Assembly (NCBI GenBank): GCA_964522605.1
Contig: CAZFWV010000227.1
Location: forward strand, 1-11,342
DNA: 11,342 nt
DNA from: CAVZLD01 sp964522605
Lineage (GTDB): Bacteria > Planctomycetota > Planctomycetia > Pirellulales > Pirellulaceae
Direction: 5' to 3'
Of the stretch, positions 1 to 8,415 are shown one piece after another. How positions within the stretch are numbered: position 1 is the stretch's first letter; each line of letters starts with the position of its first letter. The translations under genes were made by a program, and so were the position numbers. The notes beneath the pieces are model-generated. The model did not search any database, was not told the DNA's origin, and was given only the letters and a program-made list of their open reading frames with translations.

Positions 1-95
1 TCCGCGTTCTTCCGCGGCCGTTCTTGTCGATGGTCGCGTCCCGAGCCAGCGAGAGTTCCCGCCCGAGTGTTTCCGATCCGAAACACGTGGTGTGT

Positions 96-108
96 TGCAG
101 AATCTGCA
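96..108. promoter_or_regulatory. short perfect inverted repeat upstream of the PEP-CTERM gene
   Basis: TGCAGA and TCTGCA flank a single central A, giving a perfect 6+1+6 inverted repeat about 150 nt upstream of the start of the PEP-CTERM gene. It could be a regulator-binding site or chance. No regulator is encoded nearby and I do not recognise the motif. Confidence 0.25.
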
Positions 109-144
109 CAAAATCAGGATTTCGAGGAAGTTGGCAAAAAAGAG

Positions 145-172
145 TAGACTCGCGGAAATATCGGGATATTAT
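145..172 (+). promoter_or_regulatory. possible promoter with overlapping palindrome for the PEP-CTERM gene
   Basis: TAGACT (145-150) and TATTAT (167-172) are separated by 16 nt and resemble sigma70 -35 and -10 hexamers (about 4/6 and 5/6 matches). A perfect palindrome, AATATC-GG-GATATT (157-170), fills the spacer and overlaps the -10, which is where a repressor operator would sit. This start would leave a leader of about 75 nt before the ATG at 254. The hexamer matches are modest, so this is a suggestion only. Confidence 0.3.
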
Positions 173-253
173 GACGCTCGTATGCAATTTTCCCATGAGA
201 TCGACGGAGCGCTCATGCAGTCATAAGTCACGCAACAATGAGGAGTTTCCTGC

Positions 254-2233
254 ATGGTTCACTTCAATTCTTTGGGCCGCTTGTGTCGCGGCCTCGGTCT
301 TGCCGGACTTGTCTTGGCGTTGGCGGCGTCCGGTTCTCTACAGGCCGCCACGATTGCGGATTCGCTCGATCAGTGGTCGCTCACCGGAACTCAGGGTGAA
401 GACGACTGGTATTACGGTTGGCGCAATTTCACTGCCGACGGTGGTGGTGTGTACGATCCATCGCTGTTCATTCCCTTCCTGAATGATGGCTCAAATGGTG
501 CCACACCTGTGTCACAAGCGGGGCCAAATCAATGGACGGGTACCCAGTGGGATTTCACAACCAGTGGTGGTCCCTGGACCTTCATGGGGCCGGAAGGTGC
601 ACATCCCAACGGCACGAACACGGGAGAGGAACATTGGGTCATTCGCCGCTGGGTCGCTGATTCGTTGGCTGCACCGACGCAACTGGAATTGACGTCTCAC
701 TTGCGGGCAACCAACACCGGTGGTCCGGGAACGACGGTGCACCTGTTCCAGAATGGGACGCTTCTCGATACACTCACAACGAACACGGGAACCGGCTTGT
801 CCAACAGTATCTACCCGACGATCAATCCGGGGGACATTATCGATTTGGCACTCACGCCGGAGGGCATCGACGGCACGCGCGCGGACGGTTCTGACGGTTC
901 GGCCTATCGTCTGACCATCACCGACAACCCGCCGCCGATCCCGCCACTGGCCGATTCGTTCGACGATTGGTCGACGACGCCGACGCAGGGCGAGAAGAAC
1001 TGGTTCAACGGTTACTACAACCGGACGCAGGATACGGATGGGCAGTACCAGCCCGCCGACTTCCTGGCGTTCGACGCCTCGGTCTGGGACGGCACGAAAT
1101 ATGATCTGGCTGCTGGCGCTGCACCGTGGACCGAATTGGGGCAGTCGAACACGCATCCGAACGGCACGAACAATGGTGATGAACACTGGACCATTCGCCG
1201 ATACGTCGCCAGCGATTTGACCGAGACAACTCGCCTGGCGTTGAATTGGCAGATGGCGAAGTCAAATACCGGCGGTGGCGATGGCGTCTCGGGTCACTTG
1301 TATGTCAACGGCGTCGAGGTCGACTCTTCCTCGATTGCCGGGAACGATGGGGTTGGCGTGAACAGGACGTATTACTGGGACATCAACCCCGGTGACGTCA
1401 TCGACTTGGCGCTCGGTCCCAATGCCAACGATGGTTCGGATGGATCGACGAATCGGCTGACCATTCGCACGGAGCTACCCGATGGAGAGCTCTACAACCC
1501 AATCATCCCCCGCAACGTACTGGCGGATTCCGTAGCGGAATTCTCCGAGAACCAGGGACAGGATGGTTGGACCTTCGGGTATTACGACGTGCGTGAGGAT
1601 GTCGAGAATGGCAACGGAGACTACGATGTATCCGACATGATCCCATTCCTGAATGATGGCAGTGGCGTGATTTCGACGGACGGAACCGTCGGTGCCTGGA
1701 AGTCCAGCACAAACCACTGGAGTGGTTCGAAATGGGACCTGCTCGATAACAACGCGGCCGGAGCGGGGCCTTGGACCGAAGTCACCAACGTCAGCGGGCA
1801 TCCTGCCGCGAACGGTCAGGGCACTCCGGAAGTCCATTGGGCGGTACGACGTTGGGTCAGCGATTTCGATGGCGACGTTCGGATTAGCGGATTGTTGAAC
1901 AACGTAAGCGCGAGTGGCGATGGAGTCGTCGGGCGAATCTTCCTGGACGGTGAAGAAATCTGGTCTGAAACGAGTAATGGAAGCAACGTTCTGTTCGAGG
2001 TCGACCTCCTCGAATTGAGTAGCGGCTCGATTCTCGACTTCGCGATTGATCCCGATGGTGCCGGGGTGTTGAATCCGCTCGACCCCCTGACGCTCAATTC
2101 AATTGCCGACGGGTCGGACGGCACGACATTCCGATTCACGATTGAGCAGATTGTGCCCATCCCCGAGCCCTCCAGCATCCTGCTGGCCGGCTTGGGATTC
2201 CTCGGTCTGGCTGCTCTGCGACGCCGTAGGTAG
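254..2233 (+). CDS. secreted PEP-CTERM protein with three tandem copies of a ~185-residue module
   Basis: This is a 659-residue exported protein of unknown function. The ATG at 254 follows GAGGAG (240-245) with an 8-nt gap. Residues 1 to about 31 form a signal peptide: a basic/polar start, a Leu/Ala-rich core, then small residues before the likely cleavage near Q-A-A. The C-terminus (about 636-659) is a textbook PEP-CTERM sorting signal: P-E-P at 637-639, a Gly/Leu/Ala hydrophobic segment and a terminal run of four Arg. Such proteins are known to be processed by an exosortase and delivered to the cell surface or matrix. Everything between is three related modules beginning A-D-S (about 34-223, 232-407, 423-630). 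Each has a G-Y/W-aromatic segment, a W-(D/T/S)-G-(T/S)-(K/Q)-W/Y-D element, H-W-x-(I/V)-R-R (H127, H311, H528) and a late D-G-S-D-G motif. The modules look like all-beta sandwich domains, possibly carbohydrate-binding, but that is inference. The same module occurs once in the downstream CotH protein. A strong terminator follows, so the gene is probably monocistronic. Confidence 0.9.
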   Translation: MVHFNSLGRLCRGLGLAGLVLALAASGSLQAATIADSLDQWSLTGTQGEDDWYYGWRNFTADGGGVYDPSLFIPFLNDGSNGATPVSQAGPNQWTGTQWDFTTSGGPWTFMGPEGAHPNGTNTGEEHWVIRRWVADSLAAPTQLELTSHLRATNTGGPGTTVHLFQNGTLLDTLTTNTGTGLSNSIYPTINPGDIIDLALTPEGIDGTRADGSDGSAYRLTITDNPPPIPPLADSFDDWSTTPTQGEKNWFNGYYNRTQDTDGQYQPADFLAFDASVWDGTKYDLAAGAAPWTELGQSNTHPNGTNNGDEHWTIRRYVASDLTETTRLALNWQMAKSNTGGGDGVSGHLYVNGVEVDSSSIAGNDGVGVNRTYYWDINPGDVIDLALGPNANDGSDGSTNRLTIRTELPDGELYNPIIPRNVLADSVAEFSENQGQDGWTFGYYDVREDVENGNGDYDVSDMIPFLNDGSGVISTDGTVGAWKSSTNHWSGSKWDLLDNNAAGAGPWTEVTNVSGHPAANGQGTPEVHWAVRRWVSDFDGDVRISGLLNNVSASGDGVVGRIFLDGEEIWSETSNGSNVLFEVDLLELSSGSILDFAIDPDGAGVLNPLDPLTLNSIADGSDGTTFRFTIEQIVPIPEPSSILLAGLGFLGLAALRRRR

Positions 2234-2259
2234 TTAGAGAAAACTGTTGAGATTCTTTG

Positions 2260-2297
2260 GCGACCGGCCTTCCGAGACAAAGGCCGGTCGCTTTTTT
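2260..2297 (+). terminator. strong intrinsic terminator after the PEP-CTERM gene
   Basis: GCGACCGGCCTT (2260-2271) pairs perfectly with AAGGCCGGTCGC (2280-2291) to form a 12-bp GC-rich stem with an 8-nt loop. Six T residues (2292-2297) follow directly. It lies 27 nt after the stop codon at 2231-2233 and should end that transcript, so the CotH gene downstream needs its own promoter or readthrough. Confidence 0.93.
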
Positions 2298-2503
2298 CAT
2301 TATTTGTGTATGCTGAAGGGGAAAATCCACAGACCCAACTCCGGGCTGGCGGGATTCGTGGCGGATTTCCGCGGATCTCGTGGGTTTGCCCGAACACGAG
2401 CGGTGGGTCTCCATTCAAGTGGTTGAGGAAAAAATCCGCAATTCTCTTTCTCGTCTGGGCGACTCGGAACAGAACAAGGTCGGTCGATAGTGAGGTCAAG
2501 GCA
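2298..2503 (+). other. leader of the giant CotH gene, no clear promoter
   Basis: This ~205-nt stretch is open in the same frame as the CotH gene back to a GTG at 2306. That GTG sits right behind the terminator T-run and has no Shine-Dalgarno, and the extra 66 residues do not look like a signal sequence, so I treat it as untranslated. GAGG at 2492-2495, 8 nt before the GTG at 2504, is the best ribosome binding site. I found no convincing pair of -35 and -10 hexamers. Confidence 0.5.
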
Positions 2504-5500
2504 GTGAGAAGCTTGCTGAAGGGTCGATTTGCGCGAAGTCGTCGTCGAGCGCGGCGACGTCGTGCGTTGCCGCGTCTGGAGGCATTGGAGCCGCGCGTGG
2601 TGCTGGCAGCACAGGTCATCATCAGCGAATTCGCTGCCAGCAATGACAATGTGTTGGCCGACGAGGATGGGGACGATTCGGACTGGATCGAGCTGTTGAA
2701 CGTCAGCTCTGAGATTGTCGATCTGGACGGCTGGCATCTGACCGATGAGGCGCAGAACGCGAATAAATGGCGATTGCCGCGCGTTTCCTTGTCGCCAGGT
2801 GAGCACTTGGTTGTGTTCGCGTCGGGCAAGGATCGAGATAACCCGTTGCGACCGCTCCACACCGATTTCCGGCTGGATGCCGACGGCGAGTATCTCGCGC
2901 TGACTCGACCGGATGAGAGTGTCGAGTTTGCCTATGCACCGCAGTATCCTCAGCAGGTCGAGGATGTGTCTTACGGAATTCCGAATGCGACGACGCGCGC
3001 GTTGCTTGTGGGAACTGGATCCGCGGCGCGGATTTGGGTTGCGACGGATGGCCACCTGGACGCGGATCCCTTGTCGGAGGATCTGGCCGGCACTTGGCTT
3101 GATCCGGCACTCGACACGAGCGGCCCCGAGTGGTTCGACGCGGATGTGGGGATTGGCTTTTACGACCCCGCCGATGACCCGAACCCGCTTCCCGGTTCGG
3201 GGACGCTGATTGCAGATTCTCTGGCTGAATTCAACCAGTACCAGAATCGCAATGGGTGGCAATACGGCTACTGGGATCGCACGGCGGACGAGACGAATGG
3301 TGACGGGGTCTATGACCCGACCGGCAGCGACTTCACGCGGTTTCTCTGGTCGGGACTGTCGACGATCTCGACTTTCAACAAGTGGGACGGGACGAAATGG
3401 GATCTGGCGGTGGCACCCGATCCGCCGCAGACAGAACTGCGATCCGAGGGTGGACTGCCCGCGGGACGCAGTACGGGCAGCGACGTGCATCATCCGATTC
3501 GCCGCTGGATCAGTGAAGTCACCGGTTCTGTCTTGATCTACGGTCGGTTGGAAAACGTAGATCCGACGGGGGACGGAGTGATCGGCAAGATTCTGGTGGA
3601 CGGCGAACCGGTTTTCAGTCGGGCAATCAATGGCGCGGGATTTGATTATCGCGTGGTCGCCGCCGTCACGGAGGGGCAGCGGATCGACTTTGTGATCGAT
3701 CCGGGAGAGGCTGGTTTCGAGGCAGGCGACGATACGATCTTTACAGCGAAGATCGAGGATGTGACTCCGCTGATTGGCGACGAAGGTGGCCGACCGACGC
3801 TGGCGGATGAAATTGTCACGAACATCGAAACGGCGATGAAAGACGTGGCCAGTTCCGTCTATGTCCGGATTCCCTTTACGCCCGAGCATGCGGACTTCGA
3901 CGCGCTGACCTTGAATATGAAGTACGATGATGCTTTCGTGGCCTATCTGAATGGCCAGCCGATCGCGGCCGGGGGAGGTGCGGAAGCGGGCAGTGCATTC
4001 TGGGATGCGACCGCGGAATTCGACCGCACGGTAGAACAGGCCCTGCAGGGTCAGAGCTTCAATGTGACCGATGCGATCGATCTGCTGATTGCCGGAACCG
4101 AAAACATTCTGATGATCCAGGGGATCAATCATTCTGTCGGCAACCGCGATTTTCTACTCGTACCGGAATTGATCGGAACACGACTCGATGTGCGCACCGA
4201 TCAGTTTCGGTATTTCGTGGAGCCGACGCCCGGCGAACCGAATGGGCTGGGCGATCCAACCGTCGGCCCGATCTTCTTGGATCGCAGTCATACGCCCGAC
4301 CTGCCCCAGGCTTCCGATCCGATTGTCGTGACGGCGACCGTGACGGAAGCATTCGCTCCGGTGTCGCGCGTCGATCTGCACTATCGGGCGATGTACAGCA
4401 ATCTGCGTGACGTGCGGATGGTGGATGATGGAAGCGGAGCTGACGAGACGGCGGGCGATGGAATCTATACCGCGACCATTCCCGCCGGTTTGGCGCAGCA
4501 AGGGCAGATGATCCGCTGGTACATGACGGCGGAGGATTCGCAAGGGCAGACCAGCCGCTATCCACGGTTCGAAAGTACAACGGACTCGGAGGAATATTTT
4601 GGCACGGTCTTGGTCGACCCGCGGATCGACAGCAATCTGCCTGTGTTTCACTGGTTCGTTGCCTCCCGCAATTCAGCGTTCACGACCGCAGGGACCCGCG
4701 GGTCGCTGTATTACGATGGAGAGTTCTACGACAACGTTCGCTTTGACTTACACGGCCAGTCCTCGTCGGGCTTCCCCACCCAGAAGAAGAGCATGGATGT
4801 CGATTTCCCGTCGGACCATCGATTTCGATGGAGTGACGACGTGCGCCGGATGAAGGACATCAACCTGCTGACGAATTACGCAGATAAGTCGAAGTTGCGC
4901 AACACGCTGGCCTACGAGCAGCGTCGCTTGATCGGCGATGGATATCATCTTGCCTGGCCCGTCCGCGTCCAGCATAACGGGGAATTCTTCGCGGTCTACG
5001 ACTTTGTCGAGGATGCCGACGACCGGTGGCTCGACCGATTAGAGCTCGACGGGGAGGGCGCGCTCTACAAGATGTACAACAGTATGGATTCGCCCACGGG
5101 GGAGAAAAAGACTCGCCGAGATGAGGGGAATGCGGATCTGCAGGCACTTGTCAACGGCATCAACTTGCGGGGGCAGGCGCGCACCAATTTCTTTTTCGAT
5201 AATGTCGACATCGCGGCGATGGCGAACTACTTGGCCGGATTCGTGATTACGTCGAACCGGGATTGCTGCCACAAGAACTACTACGCATATCGTGACACGA
5301 ATGGGACAGGCCAGTGGCAGTATCTCCCGTGGGACGTCGATCTGTCGCAGGGGAGAAACTGGGGTGGCTTTGGGCTGGCTTATTTCGACGACACGATGTA
5401 CCCCGACAATGCTCTGTTCATGGGGCAAAACAATCGCCTGATTAGCGCCCTCTACGCGACGCCCGGTTTTCGTGACATGTACTTGCGGCGCGTCCGAACG

Positions 5501-8305
5501 GTGATTGATCAGTATGTGAAGCCGCCCGGAACGCCCTACGACGAATTGCCGCTCGAAACGCGAGTCGATGAACTGGTGCAGTTGATGTCGGCAGACGCGG
5601 CGTTGGACAATCAGCGCAATCCCGCGACGTGGGGACAGACCGGTTTCCAGACGTTTGAGCAGGCCACCAATATTCTGAAGAACCAGTATGCCGGCCCGCG
5701 GCGCGAGTTTCTCTACAACACACAGGTCACTCCCAATGGCCCGATCCCGCTGGCTCAGGAAGACCATCCGGAGTTGGAATTGGTGGCGCTGGATTTCAAT
5801 CCGGTCAGTGGAAATCAGGATGAGGAATACCTGCAACTGCGCAATCCGCATGGCGTGGCCGTGGATATTTCGGGATGGAAGCTTGAGGGAGCCGTCGAGT
5901 GGCAGTTCACGCCTGGAACCGTGTTGCCCGCCGGTTGGAGCCTGTACGTGACGCCCAGCGTGACGGCATTTCTCGCGCGCACGACAGGGCCCAAAGGAGG
6001 GCAGGGCTTGTTCGTGCAGGGTAATTACGACGGGCATTTGTCAAACTTCGGTGAGACGATTGAGCTGTTGTCCGATGATGGGACTCTGGTCAATACGTGG
6101 TCGTACGAAGGTGAACCGACCGATGCCCAGTTGTACCTGCGCGTCGCGGAAATCATGTACAACCCCTTACCGGCGACGCCGGAAGAACTGGCGATCAACC
6201 CGACTTGGACCGGTGAATCGTTCGAATTTCTTGAGTTGATTAACACATCCACCGACGTCACGTTGGACCTGACCGGGATGCGGTTTACGAATGGGATTGA
6301 GTTCGATTTCGCGCAGTCCTCGGTCAGTTCCCTCGCCGCGCAGCAACGGCTGGTGATCGTCAAGGATCAGGCGGCGTTCCTGGCTCGCTATGGCAGCGAA
6401 GTCGCGGGCCAGATCGCAGGCGAATTCCAGATGGCAAGTGGACTCCGGGATAGTGGGGAAGTCATCAAGCTGGAGGACGCGACGCAGTCGACGGTGTTCG
6501 AATTTGCCTACGGCGATGATCCCGACCAGCGTTGGCCGGGACGCGCGGACGGATGGGGCAGTTCGTTGCAAATTGTCGATGTCGACGAGGATCCCGCGCT
6601 GCCGACCAATTGGCAGGCGAGTGCGCGAATTCATGGAACACCCGGCCAGGCCGACACGGTCGTCGCTCCTTCCGTGGAAATCAGTGAGATCCTGTCGCGG
6701 CCTGTATCGCCTCCACTGGATGCGATCGAATTGCTCAATACGGGTTCGACCGTCGTGAATCTGGGCAGCTTCTTCCTGACCGATGACACGACGGAAGGAT
6801 TCGCCAAGTTTCGGCTGCCCAGCACGAACCTTGCCGCCGGAGCCTACTGGGTCGTGGACGAGGGAGATTTCGGGGAGGCCTTCGGTCTGAGTGGAACCCA
6901 GGGAGATCAGCTCTACTTGACGTGGGGACCCGCCGACCGACCGACGTGGTTCGTTGACAGTGTGTCCTTCCCCGCCGCAGCGCCGGGTGAGTCGTTTGGT
7001 CGATCGCCCTATCCGGTCAGTGGGATGGCGCCTCTGACAAGTCCTTCCCTCGGCAGCGCCAACGGCACGTTTCGTGTGGGACCGGTGGTCATCAGCGAAG
7101 TCCAATATCATCCGACGGCGCCGTCCGAAGCGGCCCTCGTTCTGGATCCGGAGTTAACCGCCGACGACTTGGAGTATGTCGAGTTGCACAATTCGACGAC
7201 GGAAGCCGTTCCGTTGCTTAACTGGCGGTTGCGGGGCGATGTGGATTTCGACTTTGCTGCCGATCAACAGCTGGCTGCGGGCGAGACGGTCTTGCTGATT
7301 TCCTTTAATCCTGCCAAACCAGAAAACGCGAACCGCCTGGCAGCCTTCCGCGTTCATTATGGCTTGAGTTCGCAGGTTCGTCTGTTCGGCGGTTATGGTG
7401 GAGAATTGGACAACGGAGGACAGCGACTGACATTGCAGCGTCCCGGGGTTCCGAGTGAAGAGAATCCGGAACAGATTCCCAGACTGCTCGAAGATGAAGT
7501 CTGGTACGACGACGTTGCGCCGTGGCCAGAGACCGCGGATGGTCAAGGCGACTCTCTACAGCGCATGCGTCTGACGCTGGGCAGTGACTCTCAATCATGG
7601 GATGCGGCCCTGCCAACACCCGGGACGGTGGAGTTTTCCCCGACTCGTCCCGGTGATTTTGATGGGGATGGTCAACTGACCGAAGCCGACATCCAACTCT
7701 TTACTCAACAGCAGAATAGCCCAACTCCTTCGTTGGAGTACGATCTGAACGGTGACGGTCGCGTCGATATGGCCGACCGGGATCAATTGATCTTTCAGGA
7801 GTTTGGCACCACGTACGGCGACGCAGATCTCAATGGCGTTTTTAACACGGGTGATCTTGTCCGAGTCCTCACCTTTGGGGAATACGAAGACGGTGTGCCG
7901 GGAAATTCGACTTGGAGTGAAGGGGACTGGAACGGAAACGGGGAGTTCGACACGGGCGATCTCGTGATCGCGTTGATGGCGGGCGGCTATGAACAGGCGG
8001 CGGCCACGGCAGCCTTCCAGCCGGCGACGTCTGCCGAGGGAATCGCGTTGACCGACGACGTTGCCCTCGCGGTCATCACGACAGATCTCGCGGTCAACGA
8101 ACCGGAACCCGCATCGGCATCCGTTGAACCGTCGTGCCCCCGGTCGTCGCACAAAGAGTTGGCTCGCGACCGGCTGTTCGCCCAGATCGGGCACGATCCG
8201 ACGACCGAGCGATCCTGGTCACGCAAGAACGCCCGCGTAGCAGAATGGGACGAACTATTCGAGTTGGCTGTTGCCGATGAACTCCTGTTCTCTGGTGCGT
8301 TCTGA
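2504..8305 (+). CDS. giant secreted CotH-kinase / lamin-tail / dockerin protein
   Basis: From GTG 2504 this is 1933 residues. (1) Residues 1-36: Arg-rich stretch then L-E-A-L-E-P-R-V-V-L-A-A (25-36), the planctomycete extracellular-protein motif, so it is probably exported. (2) Lamin-tail domain, about 37-140. (3) Beta domain in two parts, about 195-225 (G-T-W ... G-I-G-F-Y-D) and 430-560 (V-Y-V-R-I-P-F at 452-458), split by a copy of the PEP-CTERM-protein module at 236-419 (HHPIRRW at 329-335). (4) Ig-like domain, about 588-703. (5) CotH domain, about 705-1060, with H-G-Q-S-S-S-G-F-P at 750-758, Q-K-K-S at 760-763, K-N-Y-Y at 924-927 and P-W-D-V-D (D944, D946), the probable metal-binding and catalytic acidic residues. 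(6) Four lamin-tail-like domains, about 1090-1205, 1210-1385, 1389-1525 and 1527-1710. (7) Four dockerin-like Ca loops starting near D1718, D1747, D1773 and D1808. (8) A ~100-residue tail. CotH proteins are known atypical secretory protein kinases; here the substrate is unknown, and spore-coat function is not implied. The start is the least certain point. Confidence 0.9.
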   Translation: MRSLLKGRFARSRRRARRRRALPRLEALEPRVVLAAQVIISEFAASNDNVLADEDGDDSDWIELLNVSSEIVDLDGWHLTDEAQNANKWRLPRVSLSPGEHLVVFASGKDRDNPLRPLHTDFRLDADGEYLALTRPDESVEFAYAPQYPQQVEDVSYGIPNATTRALLVGTGSAARIWVATDGHLDADPLSEDLAGTWLDPALDTSGPEWFDADVGIGFYDPADDPNPLPGSGTLIADSLAEFNQYQNRNGWQYGYWDRTADETNGDGVYDPTGSDFTRFLWSGLSTISTFNKWDGTKWDLAVAPDPPQTELRSEGGLPAGRSTGSDVHHPIRRWISEVTGSVLIYGRLENVDPTGDGVIGKILVDGEPVFSRAINGAGFDYRVVAAVTEGQRIDFVIDPGEAGFEAGDDTIFTAKIEDVTPLIGDEGGRPTLADEIVTNIETAMKDVASSVYVRIPFTPEHADFDALTLNMKYDDAFVAYLNGQPIAAGGGAEAGSAFWDATAEFDRTVEQALQGQSFNVTDAIDLLIAGTENILMIQGINHSVGNRDFLLVPELIGTRLDVRTDQFRYFVEPTPGEPNGLGDPTVGPIFLDRSHTPDLPQASDPIVVTATVTEAFAPVSRVDLHYRAMYSNLRDVRMVDDGSGADETAGDGIYTATIPAGLAQQGQMIRWYMTAEDSQGQTSRYPRFESTTDSEEYFGTVLVDPRIDSNLPVFHWFVASRNSAFTTAGTRGSLYYDGEFYDNVRFDLHGQSSSGFPTQKKSMDVDFPSDHRFRWSDDVRRMKDINLLTNYADKSKLRNTLAYEQRRLIGDGYHLAWPVRVQHNGEFFAVYDFVEDADDRWLDRLELDGEGALYKMYNSMDSPTGEKKTRRDEGNADLQALVNGINLRGQARTNFFFDNVDIAAMANYLAGFVITSNRDCCHKNYYAYRDTNGTGQWQYLPWDVDLSQGRNWGGFGLAYFDDTMYPDNALFMGQNNRLISALYATPGFRDMYLRRVRTVIDQYVKPPGTPYDELPLETRVDELVQLMSADAALDNQRNPATWGQTGFQTFEQATNILKNQYAGPRREFLYNTQVTPNGPIPLAQEDHPELELVALDFNPVSGNQDEEYLQLRNPHGVAVDISGWKLEGAVEWQFTPGTVLPAGWSLYVTPSVTAFLARTTGPKGGQGLFVQGNYDGHLSNFGETIELLSDDGTLVNTWSYEGEPTDAQLYLRVAEIMYNPLPATPEELAINPTWTGESFEFLELINTSTDVTLDLTGMRFTNGIEFDFAQSSVSSLAAQQRLVIVKDQAAFLARYGSEVAGQIAGEFQMASGLRDSGEVIKLEDATQSTVFEFAYGDDPDQRWPGRADGWGSSLQIVDVDEDPALPTNWQASARIHGTPGQADTVVAPSVEISEILSRPVSPPLDAIELLNTGSTVVNLGSFFLTDDTTEGFAKFRLPSTNLAAGAYWVVDEGDFGEAFGLSGTQGDQLYLTWGPADRPTWFVDSVSFPAAAPGESFGRSPYPVSGMAPLTSPSLGSANGTFRVGPVVISEVQYHPTAPSEAALVLDPELTADDLEYVELHNSTTEAVPLLNWRLRGDVDFDFAADQQLAAGETVLLISFNPAKPENANRLAAFRVHYGLSSQVRLFGGYGGELDNGGQRLTLQRPGVPSEENPEQIPRLLEDEVWYDDVAPWPETADGQGDSLQRMRLTLGSDSQSWDAALPTPGTVEFSPTRPGDFDGDGQLTEADIQLFTQQQNSPTPSLEYDLNGDGRVDMADRDQLIFQEFGTTYGDADLNGVFNTGDLVRVLTFGEYEDGVPGNSTWSEGDWNGNGEFDTGDLVIALMAGGYEQAAATAAFQPATSAEGIALTDDVALAVITTDLAVNEPEPASASVEPSCPRSSHKELARDRLFAQIGHDPTTERSWSRKNARVAEWDELFELAVADELLFSGAF

Positions 8306-8327
8306 TCGGGGCATGACGTCCCCCGAT
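8305..8327 (+). terminator. weak hairpin at the end of the CotH gene
   Basis: ATCGGGG (8305-8311) pairs with CCCCGAT (8321-8327), a 7-bp stem with a 9-nt loop that starts at the last base of the stop codon. No T-run follows, so it is not a standard intrinsic terminator. It may be a 3'-end processing or stability hairpin, or incidental. Confidence 0.3.
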
Positions 8328-8415
8328 TGCCTGTCGGGCTCGAGCCTGCGAAACTCTTGGAAACCTGTTCTTGTGGATAGTGATGATGAATGGACTGCCG
8401 GAAGATAATGGTCGC

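Noticed and set aside
1..253. Tail of an upstream gene or a short gene at the left edge
   Set aside because: Frames here have no recognisable features, and the 152-codon + frame from 24 runs into the PEP-CTERM gene in another frame.
2306..2503. N-terminal 66-codon extension of the CotH protein from GTG 2306
   Set aside because: It begins 9 nt after the terminator T-run, has no ribosome binding site, and pushes the LEPR export motif far from the N-terminus; GTG 2504 with GAGG 8 nt upstream fits better.
1816..2862. 348-codon minus-strand frame spanning the terminator region
   Set aside because: It runs through the end of the PEP-CTERM gene, the intrinsic terminator and the start of the CotH gene, with a low-complexity Arg/Ser-rich translation.
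2300..4132. 610-codon open frame on the minus strand under the start of the CotH gene
   Set aside because: The + strand frame encodes recognisable lamin-tail and module domains; the minus product is Arg/Ile-rich with no family features.
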